The notes under the pieces were generated by a model. That model saw nothing but the letters and a program-made list of their open reading frames with translations. It did no database searches and was not told where the DNA came from. Positions 20,397-31,619 of a DNA stretch of 64,000 nt are shown here, piece by piece. The DNA is from Globodera rostochiensis. Its lineage: Eukaryota > Nematoda > Chromadorea > Rhabditida > Heteroderidae. Every line of letters begins with the position of its first letter. Position 1 is the first letter of the stretch. The stretch lies in the NCBI GenBank assembly GCA_018350325.1, contig JAEVLN010000025.1:785799-849798 (forward strand), given 5' to 3'. Position numbers and translations under genes: made by a program.

Positions 20397-20697
20397 GAAA
20401 GTTTTCTGAGTTAGAAAAACGTCAAATTTTGAAACAATTTGATGAAATAAAAAGCAAATGTAAGAAGGCAAACCTCAAAAGCGGTTCAAAGAATGAACTA
20501 GATGAGAAAATTGCAAAAAAAAAAAATGGGCGTAAGTGCCTGTACAATTCAAAAATGGAAGCGCAAATTTGGCCTTTCTGACAGCAATAAAAAGTTTTCT
20601 GATGCAATAAAAATTGGAATTTTAAAAAAAATGCCAAAATAAATGGAGAAAATCCGAAAATGAGTGATTGTGGAATTGCTTTAATTGTTTCAATTTT
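20397..20697 (+). pseudogene. broken copy of the single-exon triple-HTH gene
   Basis: Aligns with 14399-14690: FSELEKRQILKQFDEIKSKC, then the HTH2 region interrupted by a 12-A tract and frame changes, then GLSDSNKKFSDAIKIGI and a last scrap of HTH3. The 5' half is missing. Confidence 0.8.
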
Positions 20698-20709
20698 AGA
20701 CTAAGAAAA

Positions 20710-20835
20710 AGAGACCGGCCAGAAGGTTCGGCCGGTCTATTCGGTAAAGTACCGAAAAAGTACCGAAAAAGTACTGGTACCGAAAAGTACCGAAAAAAAT
20801 TGTCGGTACTTTTTCGGTTTTCGGTACCTAAACTT
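20710..20835. repeat. GGTACCGAAAAGTACCG short-word repeat
   Basis: The word GTACCGAAAAAGTACC recurs in both orientations and is self-complementary. The same word family forms a larger patch at 35810-36040. Confidence 0.7.
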
Positions 20836-21018
20836 TTTAGAGTAATTTTTTAACAAAACTCATTTATTTGGAAATTTTGGCTTTATCAAATATTTATAAA
20901 TGAGTTTGGAAATCTAGAGTTTCAAGAAAATCAGAATTTCGGCCTGTTCTTGTTCTGTGGCAGGATTTTTCAATTTTTGGTTTAGTTTGAAAGGGGAGGG
21001 AGGGACGGCGGTGCCGAT

Positions 21019-22094
21019 CAGGGTTGCAACGGATCATCCGAAATCCGTTATCCGTTATCCGAAATCCGGTGTTTTTCTCAATCCGATATCCGAAATCCGA
21101 TCCGACAAAATTTGGGCGCCAATCCGATATCCGAAATCCGATCCGACAAATTTTGGGCAAATCCGATCCGAAATCCGGATAATTGTCCGATATGAGAACA
21201 CAAAAAATGAACCAAAGAGTAAAATATAATAGCATACCGAAGGGCTTATCAATAGGGTCGAGATTTTCAAGTTTTAACATTTTTTTTTGCGAATAGGGAA
21301 TCGTGAGAGAAGCCGGAAATAGCATTCATTTTGAAAAATTTTAAAATTAGAGCGAGTTTTTAGTTAGAAATTTCTTGAAGAAATTCAATATTTTTCCCCA
21401 AAATTTCGCAAGAAAAAAGCAATAAAACAAAATGTACCCCCTAAAAAGGGACTTTTTCTTTACCAAAAATCCACCCCAAAGATCGAAATTTTCCATAAAA
21501 TTTTTTTATTTGGTATTTTTATAAATAAACTTTTACATTTTTTTGACCAATTTTCTTAACAAATTCACATTAAAAATTCAAAATTTTCTCGGCGGCGCCT
21601 ATCGGCACCGCCGACCCCCCCCCCCCCACCCCGCAAGCAGAATTCGCAAAAAAATTTTGTATTTTTGAAAAATGAAAATCGACAAAATTTTTAGTTAAAT
21701 CAACAAAAATTCTAAGAATCGACTTTTTTTTGGCTTCCCCCCCCCCTCTAAAAATTTTTCTGGTTACGGCCCTGGATGGGAAGTTAAACTTTTTCTTCAT
21801 CATAATTTGCCCATTTGCGATTTTTCTTATTGAACTTGAGTGTTACATTGAATAAATTATCATTTCCCGGAAATCTTCTAAAAAAACATCAATTCAGTTT
21901 TTTCCACTAAAAATTTTTCATCCGAAATCCGTTATCCGATATCCGAAATCCGGTGTTTTTTCAAATCCGATATCCGAAATCCGATCCGACAAATTTTGGG
22001 TTATCCGATCCGAAATCCGTATCCGACTTTTTTCTCAAGAACAATCCGATCCGAAATCCGTATCCGACTTTTTTCCCAATCCGTTGCAACCCTG
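21019..22094. mobile_element. non-autonomous hAT-like element with perfect 8-bp target duplication
   Basis: Ends are CAGGGTTGCAACGGAT and its reverse complement ATCCGTTGCAACCCTG, directly flanked on both sides by GTGCCGAT (21011-21018 and 22095-22102). An 8-bp duplication and CAGGG-type ends are typical of hAT elements. Subterminal zones at both ends are packed with ATCCGATATCCGAAATCCG words; the middle is AT-rich with G/C tracts and has no transposase. It is inserted in a copy of the GC-rich hairpin repeat (GGCGGTGCCGAT / AAGCGCCGCCGAG). Confidence 0.8.
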
Positions 22095-22109
22095 GTGCCG
22101 ATAAGCGCC

Positions 22110-22770
22110 GCCGAGAAATTTCTCGAGCCGAGTCTCAAACGTTAGACAAAATAGAATTTACCCAAATGTTTAATAGATGACATTTCATAAGTTTTCAATT
22201 TTCTTAAATTTAATGAAACAAATAAAAATTTTATGCTTTAAAAAATTTTAAAACTGAAATATTTTTAAAAATTATTTCTACCATCGAAGCACCACACATC
22301 TCACCATTACACCACACCAAGAAATAAAATAAAAAGAATTTTTTTTTTAATTTTAACTCGAGAAACTTGAACCTTTTAATCAAAATTAAATTACGGCACC
22401 CAGTTTAACAACTGACAAAAAATTTCAAATATATTACCCAATCAGGCTCAATTGTTAATTTTTACCCTGTTAAATTCTAGAAGAGTTCTGAAAAGTTTGA
22501 ACTTTTTTTTATCTTTAACATAATTTGATTCTGGGTAGGTTTTTTATTGGATAAATTGAAGAGAATAACAGAGATAATTTCAAAAGAAAATGTTATGTTC
22601 ACTTTTTTATTTATTTTTTTGAATCACGTCCACCTTGTTTAAAATTTAAATATTCATATAATGGTAAAATCATTTAAGAAAAGCTTGAAATGTAGAATTT
22701 TTTAAAAATGAAAAATGAACATTGCGAAACAGCTGAAATAGAAATAAAAGATTTGGGAGTTTTCAAACAT
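22110..22770. other. SINE-like remnant and AT-rich intergenic DNA
   Basis: 22130-22170 repeats the TTAGACAAAATAGAATTTAC segment of the SINE-like repeat at 15540-15795. The rest shows no gene. Confidence 0.4.
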
Positions 22771-22777
22771 TAACTAT

Positions 22778-23762
22778 TCAAATATTTCCCAAATTCAAAT
22801 TCTCAATTTCCTGAACATTTGAGCCGGCATTTTCTTCAACGGAATGTCCATCGACAGAATTTTGATGAAATTGCTGTCGTTTAAATTGTTTTTTCCAGTT
22901 AAACAAGGTGCCTCTTCCAATTTTCAACATTTTGGCAATTTTCTTGTCATTAATTTTAGGATTTTGGTCCTTAATTTCATAATAACTTTTCATCAAAAAT
23001 TCTTTTTGTTTGTTATAGGCGTAATTGTTTGCTGCTGTAAAAGAATTAATATAAATAAATAATTAAATTGGGCTTGAAATACTCACCGGTTTGGCCAAGT
23101 TCACGTTTCCAATTGTAAATTGTTCTATCGTTTAGCCCTAATTCCTTTGCCACAGTTTTATTTATTTCATTTTTATATGAATTTTTGAATCCGTCCCGCA
23201 TTAACTCGGCTTTCATTTGATCAAATTTCTCTACCAAATTTTTTCGCTCATTTTTTGGATTTCTTTGGCTTAATGCTAATTCTTTTTTCCATTCATATAT
23301 TTTTGAGCGATTGACTTTAAAATGTTTAGAAATTTTCCTTTCAATTTGATTCCATTCTTTTGACGAAAATTTTCCTTTTTGCTTAAATTCGTCTTTCATT
23401 GCGTGGAATTTGACAACAATTTTACGTTTTCGCTCATCTTCCGCAATAAGTTCTTCGCCATTTTTGGCATTATCAGAGTGATCAGACTCTGTGAGAGGGG
23501 GATTCTGATCAGTTGAATTGGATTCAATTTGTCCAATTTGGGTGTTCTGCCGGTCGATTTGGTGATGGATATTTTGCCCAAAGTTTGTTGGCGCCGGTGT
23601 TTTCAAATCTTCGGCTTCATCTTTGTCCAACCAGCCTTCTACGAATATTTCTTCAAATGTTTTGAGTGGCGGTTCCTCCAATTTTACTTTTACGGATTCG
23701 GTTTTTTCGAGTGAATTTGTTGCGAAGATTGACACCAAAATTAAAATACAAAAATATTCCAT
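22778..23762 (-). CDS. secreted triple-HTH family protein
   Basis: Exons 23762-23087 and 23034-22778 (310 residues), 52-bp intron, donor GTGAGT, acceptor TTTTACAG. Signal peptide about 1-20 (FCILILVSIFATNSLEK); motif variant FEEIFVEGWLDK, where the usual GWWDK has lost one Trp; one NSTDQNPPLTESDHSDNAKN repeat unit; HTH-like unit 1 ISKHFKVNRSKIYEWKKELA; unit 2 VAKELGLNDRTIYNWKRELG; unit 3 IAKMLKIGRGTLFNWKKQF. Ends NVQEIENLNLGNI. Intact and close to the copy at 18332 in exon 1, but to the copy at 28565 in exon 2, which hints at exon exchange between copies. Confidence 0.85.
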
Positions 23763-24640
23763 TTTATTCTTGCAAAATAATCTGAATTAAGGACCTTTAT
23801 ATGAAATTCAAATTCATTTTTGTCTCCGTCTTCGGGGGTGTGAATGATCGGACTTTTTTTGGGGAGCAATAAGTACTTTTAAAATATTGTTTCTATATGA
23901 TGAGAAGTTGTGGTAGTGAGTGGTTGTTGATGTTGGTGGGTCAGATGGGTGTTCGGGTCCGGATCTCAAAATGGTACCTAAAATAGGTGAAAAAAAAAGT
24001 CCAAAATAGGTACTAAAAACCGGCTTCATAATGAAAAATAGGTGCAAAAAAATGGGATTTATATTTCCTTTAAAGAAATTTCGGGTTTCGGAATTTTGGG
24101 ATTTTTGTCTTTTCGGATTTTAAATCGTTTTGGATTTTTGGGGTTTCGGATTTTATTTTCCGATTTTGCCCACCCCTGGCAATAATGGCTTAAAATTGTT
24201 TTTTACTTGGTAAAAATATCAATCAGTAGGACTGCTACTTAAAATAAGCTCCTAAAAAGGCGCGAAATTCTATGAAGGATTTGACAAAAAAATGCAAATG
24301 TTATCGCATTTTTTTCTAAAAATTTTCAAAAAATGCCCAAATAGTGCAAAAGTTTTTTTTTACTTGAAATAGGTTTGCCCCTATTTTAGCTGCGAAAATC
24401 TCAAAATTAGACAATTCAGATCAAATTGTAATTTTTTTTTGCCTACCAAAATTGGGTGAATATTTAAAATTTATAACCTTGTTAAAAGTTGAGTGATCTT
24501 AATTAGAGGCAATTATTGTTGAAGACAGTTTTTTTTATTATCGATAATGTAAAAATTTTCCTTGGGCGTGAGGGGGTTGAGAAATGTGAATTTTTGGTGG
24601 AATTTGTTATGAAAATGTTTACAAGATTAGACAAAGCCAA
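23763..24640. other. intergenic, with a TTCGGATTT short-word patch
   Basis: 24075-24176 repeats TTTCGGATTTT / GGGTTTCGG words and ends in GCCCACCCCTG, a hAT-like end; no left end was located. No gene seen. Confidence 0.4.
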
Positions 24641-24880
24641 ATTATTGGGATTTTTAAATTCTCCGTATTTCCGGTTAGGAGCCGGAATTCCGACCTTTTT
24701 ATGGTTTCCGGTTACATCCCGGATACACATAAATCAATAGAAATCAATAGAAGGCATTGGCACTGGCATATTTGGGCCAATTCCACGTCAATTCCACTGG
24801 AAAACAGCGAAAGTTCGGCAATATAAAAGTGGCTTGTTGTAAGCCAAATCCATCAGGGGGGCTTTCATTTATTTAATTAT
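24640..24880 (-). repeat. dispersed element, inverted copy
   Basis: Reverse complement of the CCGGAAACC ... GGCTTACAGCAAGCCAC element seen at 13270-13480, 20000-20190 and 36950-37165. On the opposite reading it contains a TATAAAAGTGGCTTGTTG box. Confidence 0.7.
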
Positions 24881-25339
24881 GTTTTTTTGATAATTATACA
24901 TTTTCCTTTTATATAAAGGGTTCTCGACCCAGTCCAAATTTTGAAAAATTAAATTCAAAGTTAAAACAGCAAATTCTATTTGCATTTTTGATTTTGTTTT
25001 TTCTGTTTTAGCATCATAAAAAATGTATCATAACTAAGGGGACCCACAAAGTTATTACACACGGATATAGAATAGAAGGTTAGTAGATAGCGCCCAAACT
25101 CGCTAATTAATTGTGGTGATTAAAGACCGTAAATCAGTTAAATTATATAAATAAGGACAGATGGCACCCCTAATTTATAGGCACTAAAAATTATCTTAGA
25201 TTAAAAATTATCAATTTTAGGAAATTCCGGACATTTTTTCCCCGAGGCATTATGTGCTAAAAAAAATCCGATTCGCAAATTGGAGGAAAAGCAACGAAAA
25301 AAATTACCTTCATCTGTGGCGATATGTCGTTTTTCCTCC

Positions 25340-25460
25340 GGGGACAATTAATTATAAATTTTTTAAAATATATTTCATTTGAATATTGTCAATCAATCGT
25401 TAATTTATAAAATGAATATTATTAAGAAAAATATATAGGAAATGTCAGGAATATTGTTTT
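25340..25460 (-). repeat. dispersed AT-rich repeat
   Basis: Reverse complement of the ATTAATATTCATTTTATAAA / GATTGATTGACAATATTC sequence found at 13070-13150, 19790-19870 and 35110-35210, always near family genes. Confidence 0.6.
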
Positions 25461-25810
25461 GTTCCCGGTTTCCCAGGACCAGAAACCGGGTGCAAGATTT
25501 TCAACCGGTACCAGGACCAACCGGGACTTTTCAAGGAAAAACTTTTTCTTTTACCAAACATTAAAAAATTTTAATGTTCCGGCAACACTTTCTTGCAAAT
25601 TTGGCATTGCGCTTCTTCGTTAGAATTTTTGTCGTAATATTTCCAAATGTCAGACATTACAACCCCTAAAAAATTAATTAAAAGAAACGTAATCAAAAAA
25701 TAGCATGGCACATTCAAAGTCCTGAATCCCGCCCTCTCTAATAATCCCGCCCTCTCTGAGTAGGTTAAAAAATAATCCACCATGAGGGATTACAAGAGTG
25801 TACACGGTAA

Positions 25811-25837
25811 ATGCCCCTAAATTCAGAGTTTATTTTG
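25811..25837 (+). promoter_or_regulatory. conserved leader motif upstream of a family gene
   Basis: ATGCCCCTAAATTCAGAGTT then TATTTTG, ending 10 bp before the start ATG at 25848. Confidence 0.55.
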
Positions 25838-25847
25838 CCCTAATAAA

Positions 25848-26890
25848 ATGGAAGAGTTTTTGATTATAATTTTGGCGGCATTCTTCGCAACAAATTCACT
25901 GGACAAAGCCGAATCCGTAAAATTGGAGCTCAAAACGTTTGATGAAATATTCGGAGAAGGCTGGTGGGACAAAGATAAAGCCGCCGAAGATTTGAAAATG
26001 CCGGCGCTAACAAACTTTGGACAAAATGTCCATCACCAAATCGACCGACAGAAAACCCAAATTGGACAAATTGAACCCAATTCAACTGATCAGCTTGGTC
26101 AAATTGAACCCAATTCAACTGATCAGCTTGGACAAATTGAATCCAATTCAACTGATCAGAATCCTCCTCTCACAGAGTCTGATCACTCGGATAATGCCAA
26201 AAATGAGGAAGACCTTATTGCTGAAGATGAGCAAAAAGGTAAAACAATCGAAGAATTCCACGCAATGAAAGACGAATTTAAGCAAAAAGGAAAATATTCG
26301 AAAAAAGAATGGGAGCAAATTGAGAGTAAAATTGTTAAACATTTAAAAGTCAATCGCTCAAAAATATATAAATGGAAAAAAGAATTTGGCCTAAATCAAA
26401 AGTTCTATGGAAAAGACGAACGTAAACATTTGGTAGAAAAATTTGATCTTAAGAAAGCCGAGTTAAAGCGGGCCGGATTCAAAAATTCATACAAAGAAAT
26501 AAATGAAACTGTCGCGAAAGAGTTGGGCATCACTGATAGAACAATTTACAATTGGAAAAATGAACTTGGCCAAACCGGTGAGTATTTCGAGCCCTATTTA
26601 TTTAATTAATTAAAAATTCTTTTACAGAACCAAATAAACACTCCCACAGCGAACAAAAGGAATTGATGAAATGTTATTATAAAATTAAGGACCAAAATCC
26701 TAAAATTAGAGATGCAGAGATTGCCAAAATGTTAAAAATTGGAACAAACACTTTGGTTAGATGGAAAAGGCAATTTAAACGACAGCAATTTCATCCAATT
26801 TTTGTCGATGGATATTCTGTGGAAGAGAATCCCGCGGCAAATGTTCAGGAAATTGGGATCTCGAATTCGGAAAGTATTGTATTTGAATGA
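25848..26890 (+). CDS. secreted triple-HTH family protein
   Basis: Exons 25848-26577 and 26628-26890 (330 residues), 50-bp intron, GTGAGT/TTTTACAG, phase 1. Signal peptide about 1-20 (FLIIILAAFFATNSLDK); FDEIFGEGWWDK at 31-42; two short QIEPNSTDQLG units followed by one full repeat unit; HTH-like unit 1 IVKHLKVNRSKIYKWKKEFG; unit 2 VAKELGITDRTIYNWKNELG; unit 3 IAKMLKIGTNTLVRWKRQF. The tail ISNSESIVFE is a few residues longer than usual because the normal stop is changed. Leader and 3' flank both match other copies. Confidence 0.85.
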
Positions 26891-27120
26891 ATGGTCAATG
26901 ATTTGGAAAAAACAATTTGGCATCTGATGATTTTAAATATTTTTTTTTGAAAATGAGATTTACTTAAATATTTACTAAATCTGTTATGGAATACTTGTAC
27001 CTCTTCTCTTGGTCTATAAAACACGAAAAATGCAATTCAACAAAAAAACAGATTTTCATATTTGGCAAACAATTGTTATTATTGGTGCGTAAATCTGTTC
27101 CCCCCTATTAATGAAATTTG
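26891..27120 (+). repeat. conserved 3' flank of the HTH family
   Basis: Matches the flanks of the copies at 17354, 33915 and 11781, down to CTATTAATGAAATTTG. Confidence 0.6.
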
Positions 27121-27244
27121 AAGCATTTTGGGGTTCGTGCATATTTTTTGCATATCAGTACATATTTTGGCATTTTTGCATATTTGGAGGAAAGTGGGTA
27201 CCCCCCCCCCCCAAAATTTGTCCCATTTTCCTCAGGGGGAATCC

Positions 27245-27430
27245 CACTCATCATTGTTGGAGGCTGGCCATCTGAATTATTGGAAAACCTTGCCAAAATG
27301 CCGCAATTATTATTGGCCCAAAATGCATTCGGATATAGTGACCTGGACAAAACTCTGCATAACTTGTCAATTGGGACACAATCCAATCCCCGCGGAGACT
27401 CTACTGGCTTTCCGGAACATCAAATGTTAA
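27245..27430 (+). pseudogene. retroelement integrase zinc-binding fragment
   Basis: The plus frame reads GHLNYWKTLPKCRNYYWPKM followed by HSDIVTWTKLCITCQLGHNP. This matches the H-H-C-C integrase zinc domain of LTR retroelements (GH...K....YYWP.M...I..W...C..CQ). Both cysteines of the C-x2-C pair are present. The frame ends at 27430 in a short tandem repeat; no protease, reverse transcriptase or catalytic integrase core is nearby. Confidence 0.6.
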
Positions 27431-27575
27431 ATTCTGGCCCATTCAGATTTTCCCAAACACCAATTCTGGTCCAGGTGGCTTTCCAGATCATCAAATTCTG
27501 GTGCATTCTGACTTTCCGAGAAACCAAATTCTGGTTCAGATGGCTTTCCGGACAGCAAATTCTGGTGTATTCTGC
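27430..27575. repeat. CAAATTCTGGT...GGCTTTCC short tandem repeat
   Basis: Three to four diverged units of about 40-55 bp (AATTCTGGTCCAGGTGGCTT type). Confidence 0.5.
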
Positions 27576-27868
27576 AGAAGATCAAATTTCGAATTTTATT
27601 GTTTGTTTATAAGAAATTTTTAAAAAATGAGTGATCTTGCCAAAAAAAAATTCAAATTTTATTTCATTTTTTTAGAAAAAATTTTTCAAAAAATGCCAGT
27701 GGCGAAAATAGCGACGAAAAGCCATTTTTTTTAAACCGAAAAAACGATAAATCGCTACCCTTTTAGGTTTCGGTTTTTGGGCTAAAAAAGCCGGTTTTTG
27801 GTTCGGTTAACCTACCGCCAACAACCCTATACTGTAGTGACGTTCATATTAATTAAAAATTTTTACAG

Positions 27869-28116
27869 AACCAAAACACTCCCAAAGCAAACAAAATGAA
27901 TTGATGAAATCTTATTATGAAATTAAGGACCAAAATCCTAAAAATAGTGACAAGGACATTGCCAAAATTTTAAAAAGAAGAGCCACTTTGGTTTATTGGA
28001 AAAGGCAATTTAAACGACAGCAATTTCATCCAAATTCTGTCGATGGACATTCTGTGGAAGAGAATGCCGCTGGCGCAATGTTCAGGAAATTGAGAATTGA
28101 ATTCGGGGAGAATTGA
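27869..28116 (+). pseudogene. orphan exon 2 of the HTH family
   Basis: An intact intron end (AATTAAAAATTTTTACAG) leads into an open exon 2 with the third HTH-like unit, missing one residue (IAKILKRRATLVYWKRQF), and the shifted tail ENAAGAMFRKL. No exon 1 lies upstream; the sequence before 27840 is unrelated. It stops at 28116. Confidence 0.8.
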
Positions 28117-28564
28117 ATGTTGTCCAAATGTAATGCCCCGCGTTGTTGTTTTAAAAAAGCAAAAAAATGCTTCCCTAAAAATCAAATTTTTCTTGAATCA
28201 GCCTCACGCCCCCCCCCGTAAAAACTGGCAACGCCCTTGTCGGAGGTGCACAGATTTTGTGAAGTGGACCTAAAGTTTCTGAAACACAATTGGTAGCCGC
28301 AAAATGCGACACTAAGAAAAATTGAAAAAGTTTTATATATTTTTTATTAATCTTTAAATAAATAATATATGTATGATTATTATAGTTTTCACAATTGATC
28401 GCCATTTTTGTAAAATGATGATTATTATAGTTTACAATCGATCACAATTTTTATTGTCAGGAATATTGATTTGGGTGAGATAATTATTAAATGTGTGATG
28501 CCATTTATTACTTTACAATCATAATTTATCAAAGCTGCTTAATACAATTTATTAAATTGTTAAA
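28117..28564. other. AT-rich intergenic DNA
   Basis: Contains a C tract near 28208. No gene and no copy of the leader motif is seen, so the next gene has a different upstream region. Confidence 0.4.
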
Positions 28565-29680
28565 ATGGAATATTTTTGGGTTTTAATTTTGGTGTCATTT
28601 TTTGCAACAAATTCACTGGACAAAGCCGAATCCGTACAATTGGAGGAATTGGAGGAATTGCCACTCCAAACATTTGACGAATTATTCGTAGATGAATGGT
28701 GGGACAAAGATGAAGCCGAAGATTTCACAACTGATCAGAATCCTCACACAAAGTCTGATCACTCTGGACAAATGGAACGCAATTCAACCGATCAGAATCC
28801 TCCTCTCACAGAGTCTGATCACTCTGGACAAATTGAACCCAATTCAACTGATCAGAATCCTCCTCTCACAGAGTCTGATCACTCTGGACAAATTGAACCC
28901 AATTCAACTAATCAGAATCCTCCTCTCACAGAGTCTGATCACTCTGAGAATGCCAAAAATGGTGAAGAACAGAACAAAGTTTCTTCAAACGAAAATATTG
29001 CTGAAGATGAGCGAAAACGTAAAATTATCGACAAATTCCACGCAATAAAAGAAGAATTTAAGCAAAAAGGAAAATATTCGAAAAAAAAATGGGTTCAAAT
29101 TGATGAGAAAATTGCTAAACATTTTAAAGTCAATCGCTCAAAAATATATGAATGGAAAAAAGAATTTGGCCTAAGTCAAAAAGTGTCCTATGAAAAAGAA
29201 GAGCGTAAGCTTTTGGTAGAAAAATTTGATCAAAGAAAAGCCGAGTTAATGCGGTACGGATTCAAAAATTCTTATAATCACGAAATTGATCAAACTGTCG
29301 CAAAAGAGTTGGGCCTTAGTTTTATGACAATTTACAATTGGAAACGTGAACTTGGCCAAACCAGTGAGTATTTCAAGACCAATTTTATTATTTATTTATA
29401 TTAATTAAAAATTCTTTTACTAGCACCAACCCATAAATACTCCCAAAGCGAACAAAAGGAATTGTTGAAACGTTATTATGAAATTAAAAACGAAAAGCCT
29501 AAAATTAGTGATAAGGATATCGCCAAAATGTTGAAAATTGGAAGAGGCACCTTGTTTAACTGGAAAAAACAATTTAAACGACAGCAATTTCATCAAAATT
29601 CTGTCGATGGACATTCTGTGGAAGAGAATGCCGCGGCAAGGTTCAAGGAAATTGAGAACTCAAATTTGGGGAGCATTTGA
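28565..29680 (+). CDS. secreted triple-HTH family protein, four repeat units
   Basis: Exons 28565-29363 and 29424-29680 (351 residues), 60-bp intron, GTGAGT donor, acceptor TTTTACTAG. Signal peptide about 1-20; motif variant FDELFVDEWWDK; four 20-residue repeat units of the TDQNPPLTESDHSG type, the first partial; HTH-like unit 1 IAKHFKVNRSKIYEWKKEFG; unit 2 VAKELGLSFMTIYNWKRELG; unit 3 IAKMLKIGRGTLFNWKKQF. Tail ENSNLGSI. Intermediate in repeat number between the one-unit copies and the 27-unit copy. The leader motif common to others is absent. Confidence 0.85.
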
Positions 29681-29959
29681 ATGAATGATTGGTCAATGAT
29701 TTGGAACATTTTTTGAATTTAATGATTTGAAATCTTTATGGTTTATTATTTGCGCACCGTTCAGCAATCTTTTTACTTGATTTAATAAATTTAAAAGATT
29801 TATTCATATGGTGGAGAGACCTTTTGCTCAACATTTTTGGGAAATTTTTTATTCTAAAAATGGTCTGAAACTATGTGTTTTGATACGCTGATTACGTATT
29901 TGTCGATAGAAAATGAAAATTGAGAATTTAATTTGCTCCGGATGAACGCGAAGCTGCTG

Positions 29960-30650
29960 ATGAGTCTTGATGGACCATTTTTGTTATAACAAGAATGATA
30001 GTGTTAATATCAGATATAAATTGCTTAAATTTGCGTTGTCTATTTTCAAACGTTCTTTCTTCAGTTTTTTGTTATATGGGAAAAAATCTGTGAGACGGGC
30101 CATTGAACTAAACAATGAAAAAAATTGTTGCTTCTACAAAACTCATCAGAACGGCGGGTGGAAGGGTGACGAGGAGGCTAAAAGGGGGACTGGGTAGAAG
30201 TTTTTTCGCGAAAAACTTGTGAGCATTACCAAAAGCTTAAAAATGGCAATGAAAAAGACGCAGGAAAGACAAAAAGCGAGCGCCGATCAGGGCAGAAAGG
30301 CTAGCGAACATGTTTCAGAGTTGGTGAATTGGTAGTGTTAAACCCCATCTACGGTCGAAATTCAGGATGGGCCGACGTTTTCTTCTGCATGACTGATTTG
30401 AACATAATTTTTCGTTACCACGGCCGATAGAGAACACTAAGGAACTGCCACCCAATGCCGAATTCAATGAGGAATTGGACACTCAAAAATATTTCAAAAG
30501 GTCCGGTAACCGGAATTTCGGCTCACCCTCTTTAGAAGTTGGGGAGAAGGTAGAACTTAGGGTGGGTAACGGACGGTTATTTCGTAACTCGGAATTCCAA
30601 CCCCAAAAAATTTCGGAAATCGGAAACATTTTGTTAAGCAAATAGGCCTA
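29960..30650 (+). pseudogene. probable LTR-retroelement pol 3' remnant
   Basis: Around 30240-30340 the plus strand reads MKKTQERQKASADQGRKASE and, in another frame, VVLNPIYGR. This resembles the end of Ty3/gypsy-type integrase regions, where a MKKAQERQK..D....F.VGD.V.L pattern is common. A further open piece at about 30391-30640 reads RPIENTKELPPNAEFNEELD without a start codon. Several stops separate the pieces. Assignment rests on pattern only. Confidence 0.35.
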
Positions 30651-30654
30651 TTTC

Positions 30655-30719
30655 AAAAATTGTCTCGGCGGCGATCGGCACCGCCGATACCCCCCCCCCC
30701 CCCCCCCCCCTCCCCACTC
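30655..30719. repeat. GC-rich hairpin box and C tract
   Basis: CTCGGCGGCGATCGGCACCG followed by about 20 C residues. The broken family copy begins immediately after. Confidence 0.6.
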
Positions 30720-31497
30720 AGTCCATCGACAGAATATGGAAGAATTTGCTGTCGTTTAAATTGCCTTTTCCAGTTATACAATTGTTTGTTCCAATTTTCC
30801 ACATTTTTGCAATGTTCTCGTCACTAATTTTAGGGGTTTTGTCCTTAATTTCATACTGATTCGCTGTGGAGGTATTTATCTGGTGCTGTAAAAAAATTTT
30901 TAATTATAAATAAAATTGTGCTCGAAAAACTCACTGGTTTGGCCAAGTTTTCGTTTCCAATTGTTAATGTTGCCAAACTGAGGCCCAACTCTTTTGCGAC
31001 AGTTTTATCTAAGACTATTAAATGAACTTTTGAATCTGGCCCGCGTTAACTCGGCTTTCATCTGATCAAATTTCTCTACTAAATGTATACGTTCTTCTTT
31101 TTCATTGAACATTTTTCCACTTATGCCTAATTCTTTTTTCCATTTATATATTTTTTTGCGACTGACTTTTAAATGTTTAGCAATTTTCTGCTTAATTTTA
31201 TTACATTCTTTTTCGAATATTTTTCTTTTTGCTTAAATTCGTCTTTCATTGCGTGGAATTTGGCAACAATTTCATGTTTATTGTTTGAAGTAATTTCTTT
31301 GATTATTTCTTTCTGTTCTTCACTATTTTTGGCATTATCAGAGTGATCAGACTCTGTGAGAGGAGGATTCTGATCAGTTGAATTGGTTTCAATTTGTTCA
31401 AGCTGGGTGTTCTGCCGGTCGATTTGGTGATGGACATTTTGTCCAAGGTTTGCTGGCACCGGAGTTTTTAAATCTTCGGCGGCTTCACCTTTGACCC
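30720..31497 (-). pseudogene. broken copy of the HTH family, both ends lost
   Basis: The minus strand starts at WWVKGEAAEDLKTP (no signal peptide or FDEIF motif), has one NSTDQNPPLTESDHSDNAKN unit, and is open to 31169. One missing base then destroys HTH1. HTH2 has further damage (including a changed TVAKELG region), the splice donor and acceptor persist, and exon 2 is cut off within the third unit at the C tract. The 5' break joins a TTTGGCGAAATTTTATATTG repeat also present at 32340. Confidence 0.85.
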
Positions 31498-31499
31498 AC

Positions 31500-31610
31500 C
31501 ATTTTGGCGAAATTTTATATTGAATTTTGAAAAATTTATGTGCATATTTTGCAATTTTTGGTGTATTTTATGCGCATATTTCAAGATTTTATGTGTATAA
31601 TTACACGCCC
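31500..31610. repeat. dispersed ATATTTTGCAATTTTTGGTG repeat, copy 1
   Basis: Nearly identical to 32335-32450. It abuts the truncated 5' end of the neighbouring broken family copy, so it may mark the breakpoint. Confidence 0.6.
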
Positions 31611-31619
31611 TACAGTGAG

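Noticed and set aside
27118..27612. A 164-codon plus-strand protein
   Set aside because: It overlaps the integrase-fragment frame and a short tandem repeat; only the other frame has recognisable motifs.
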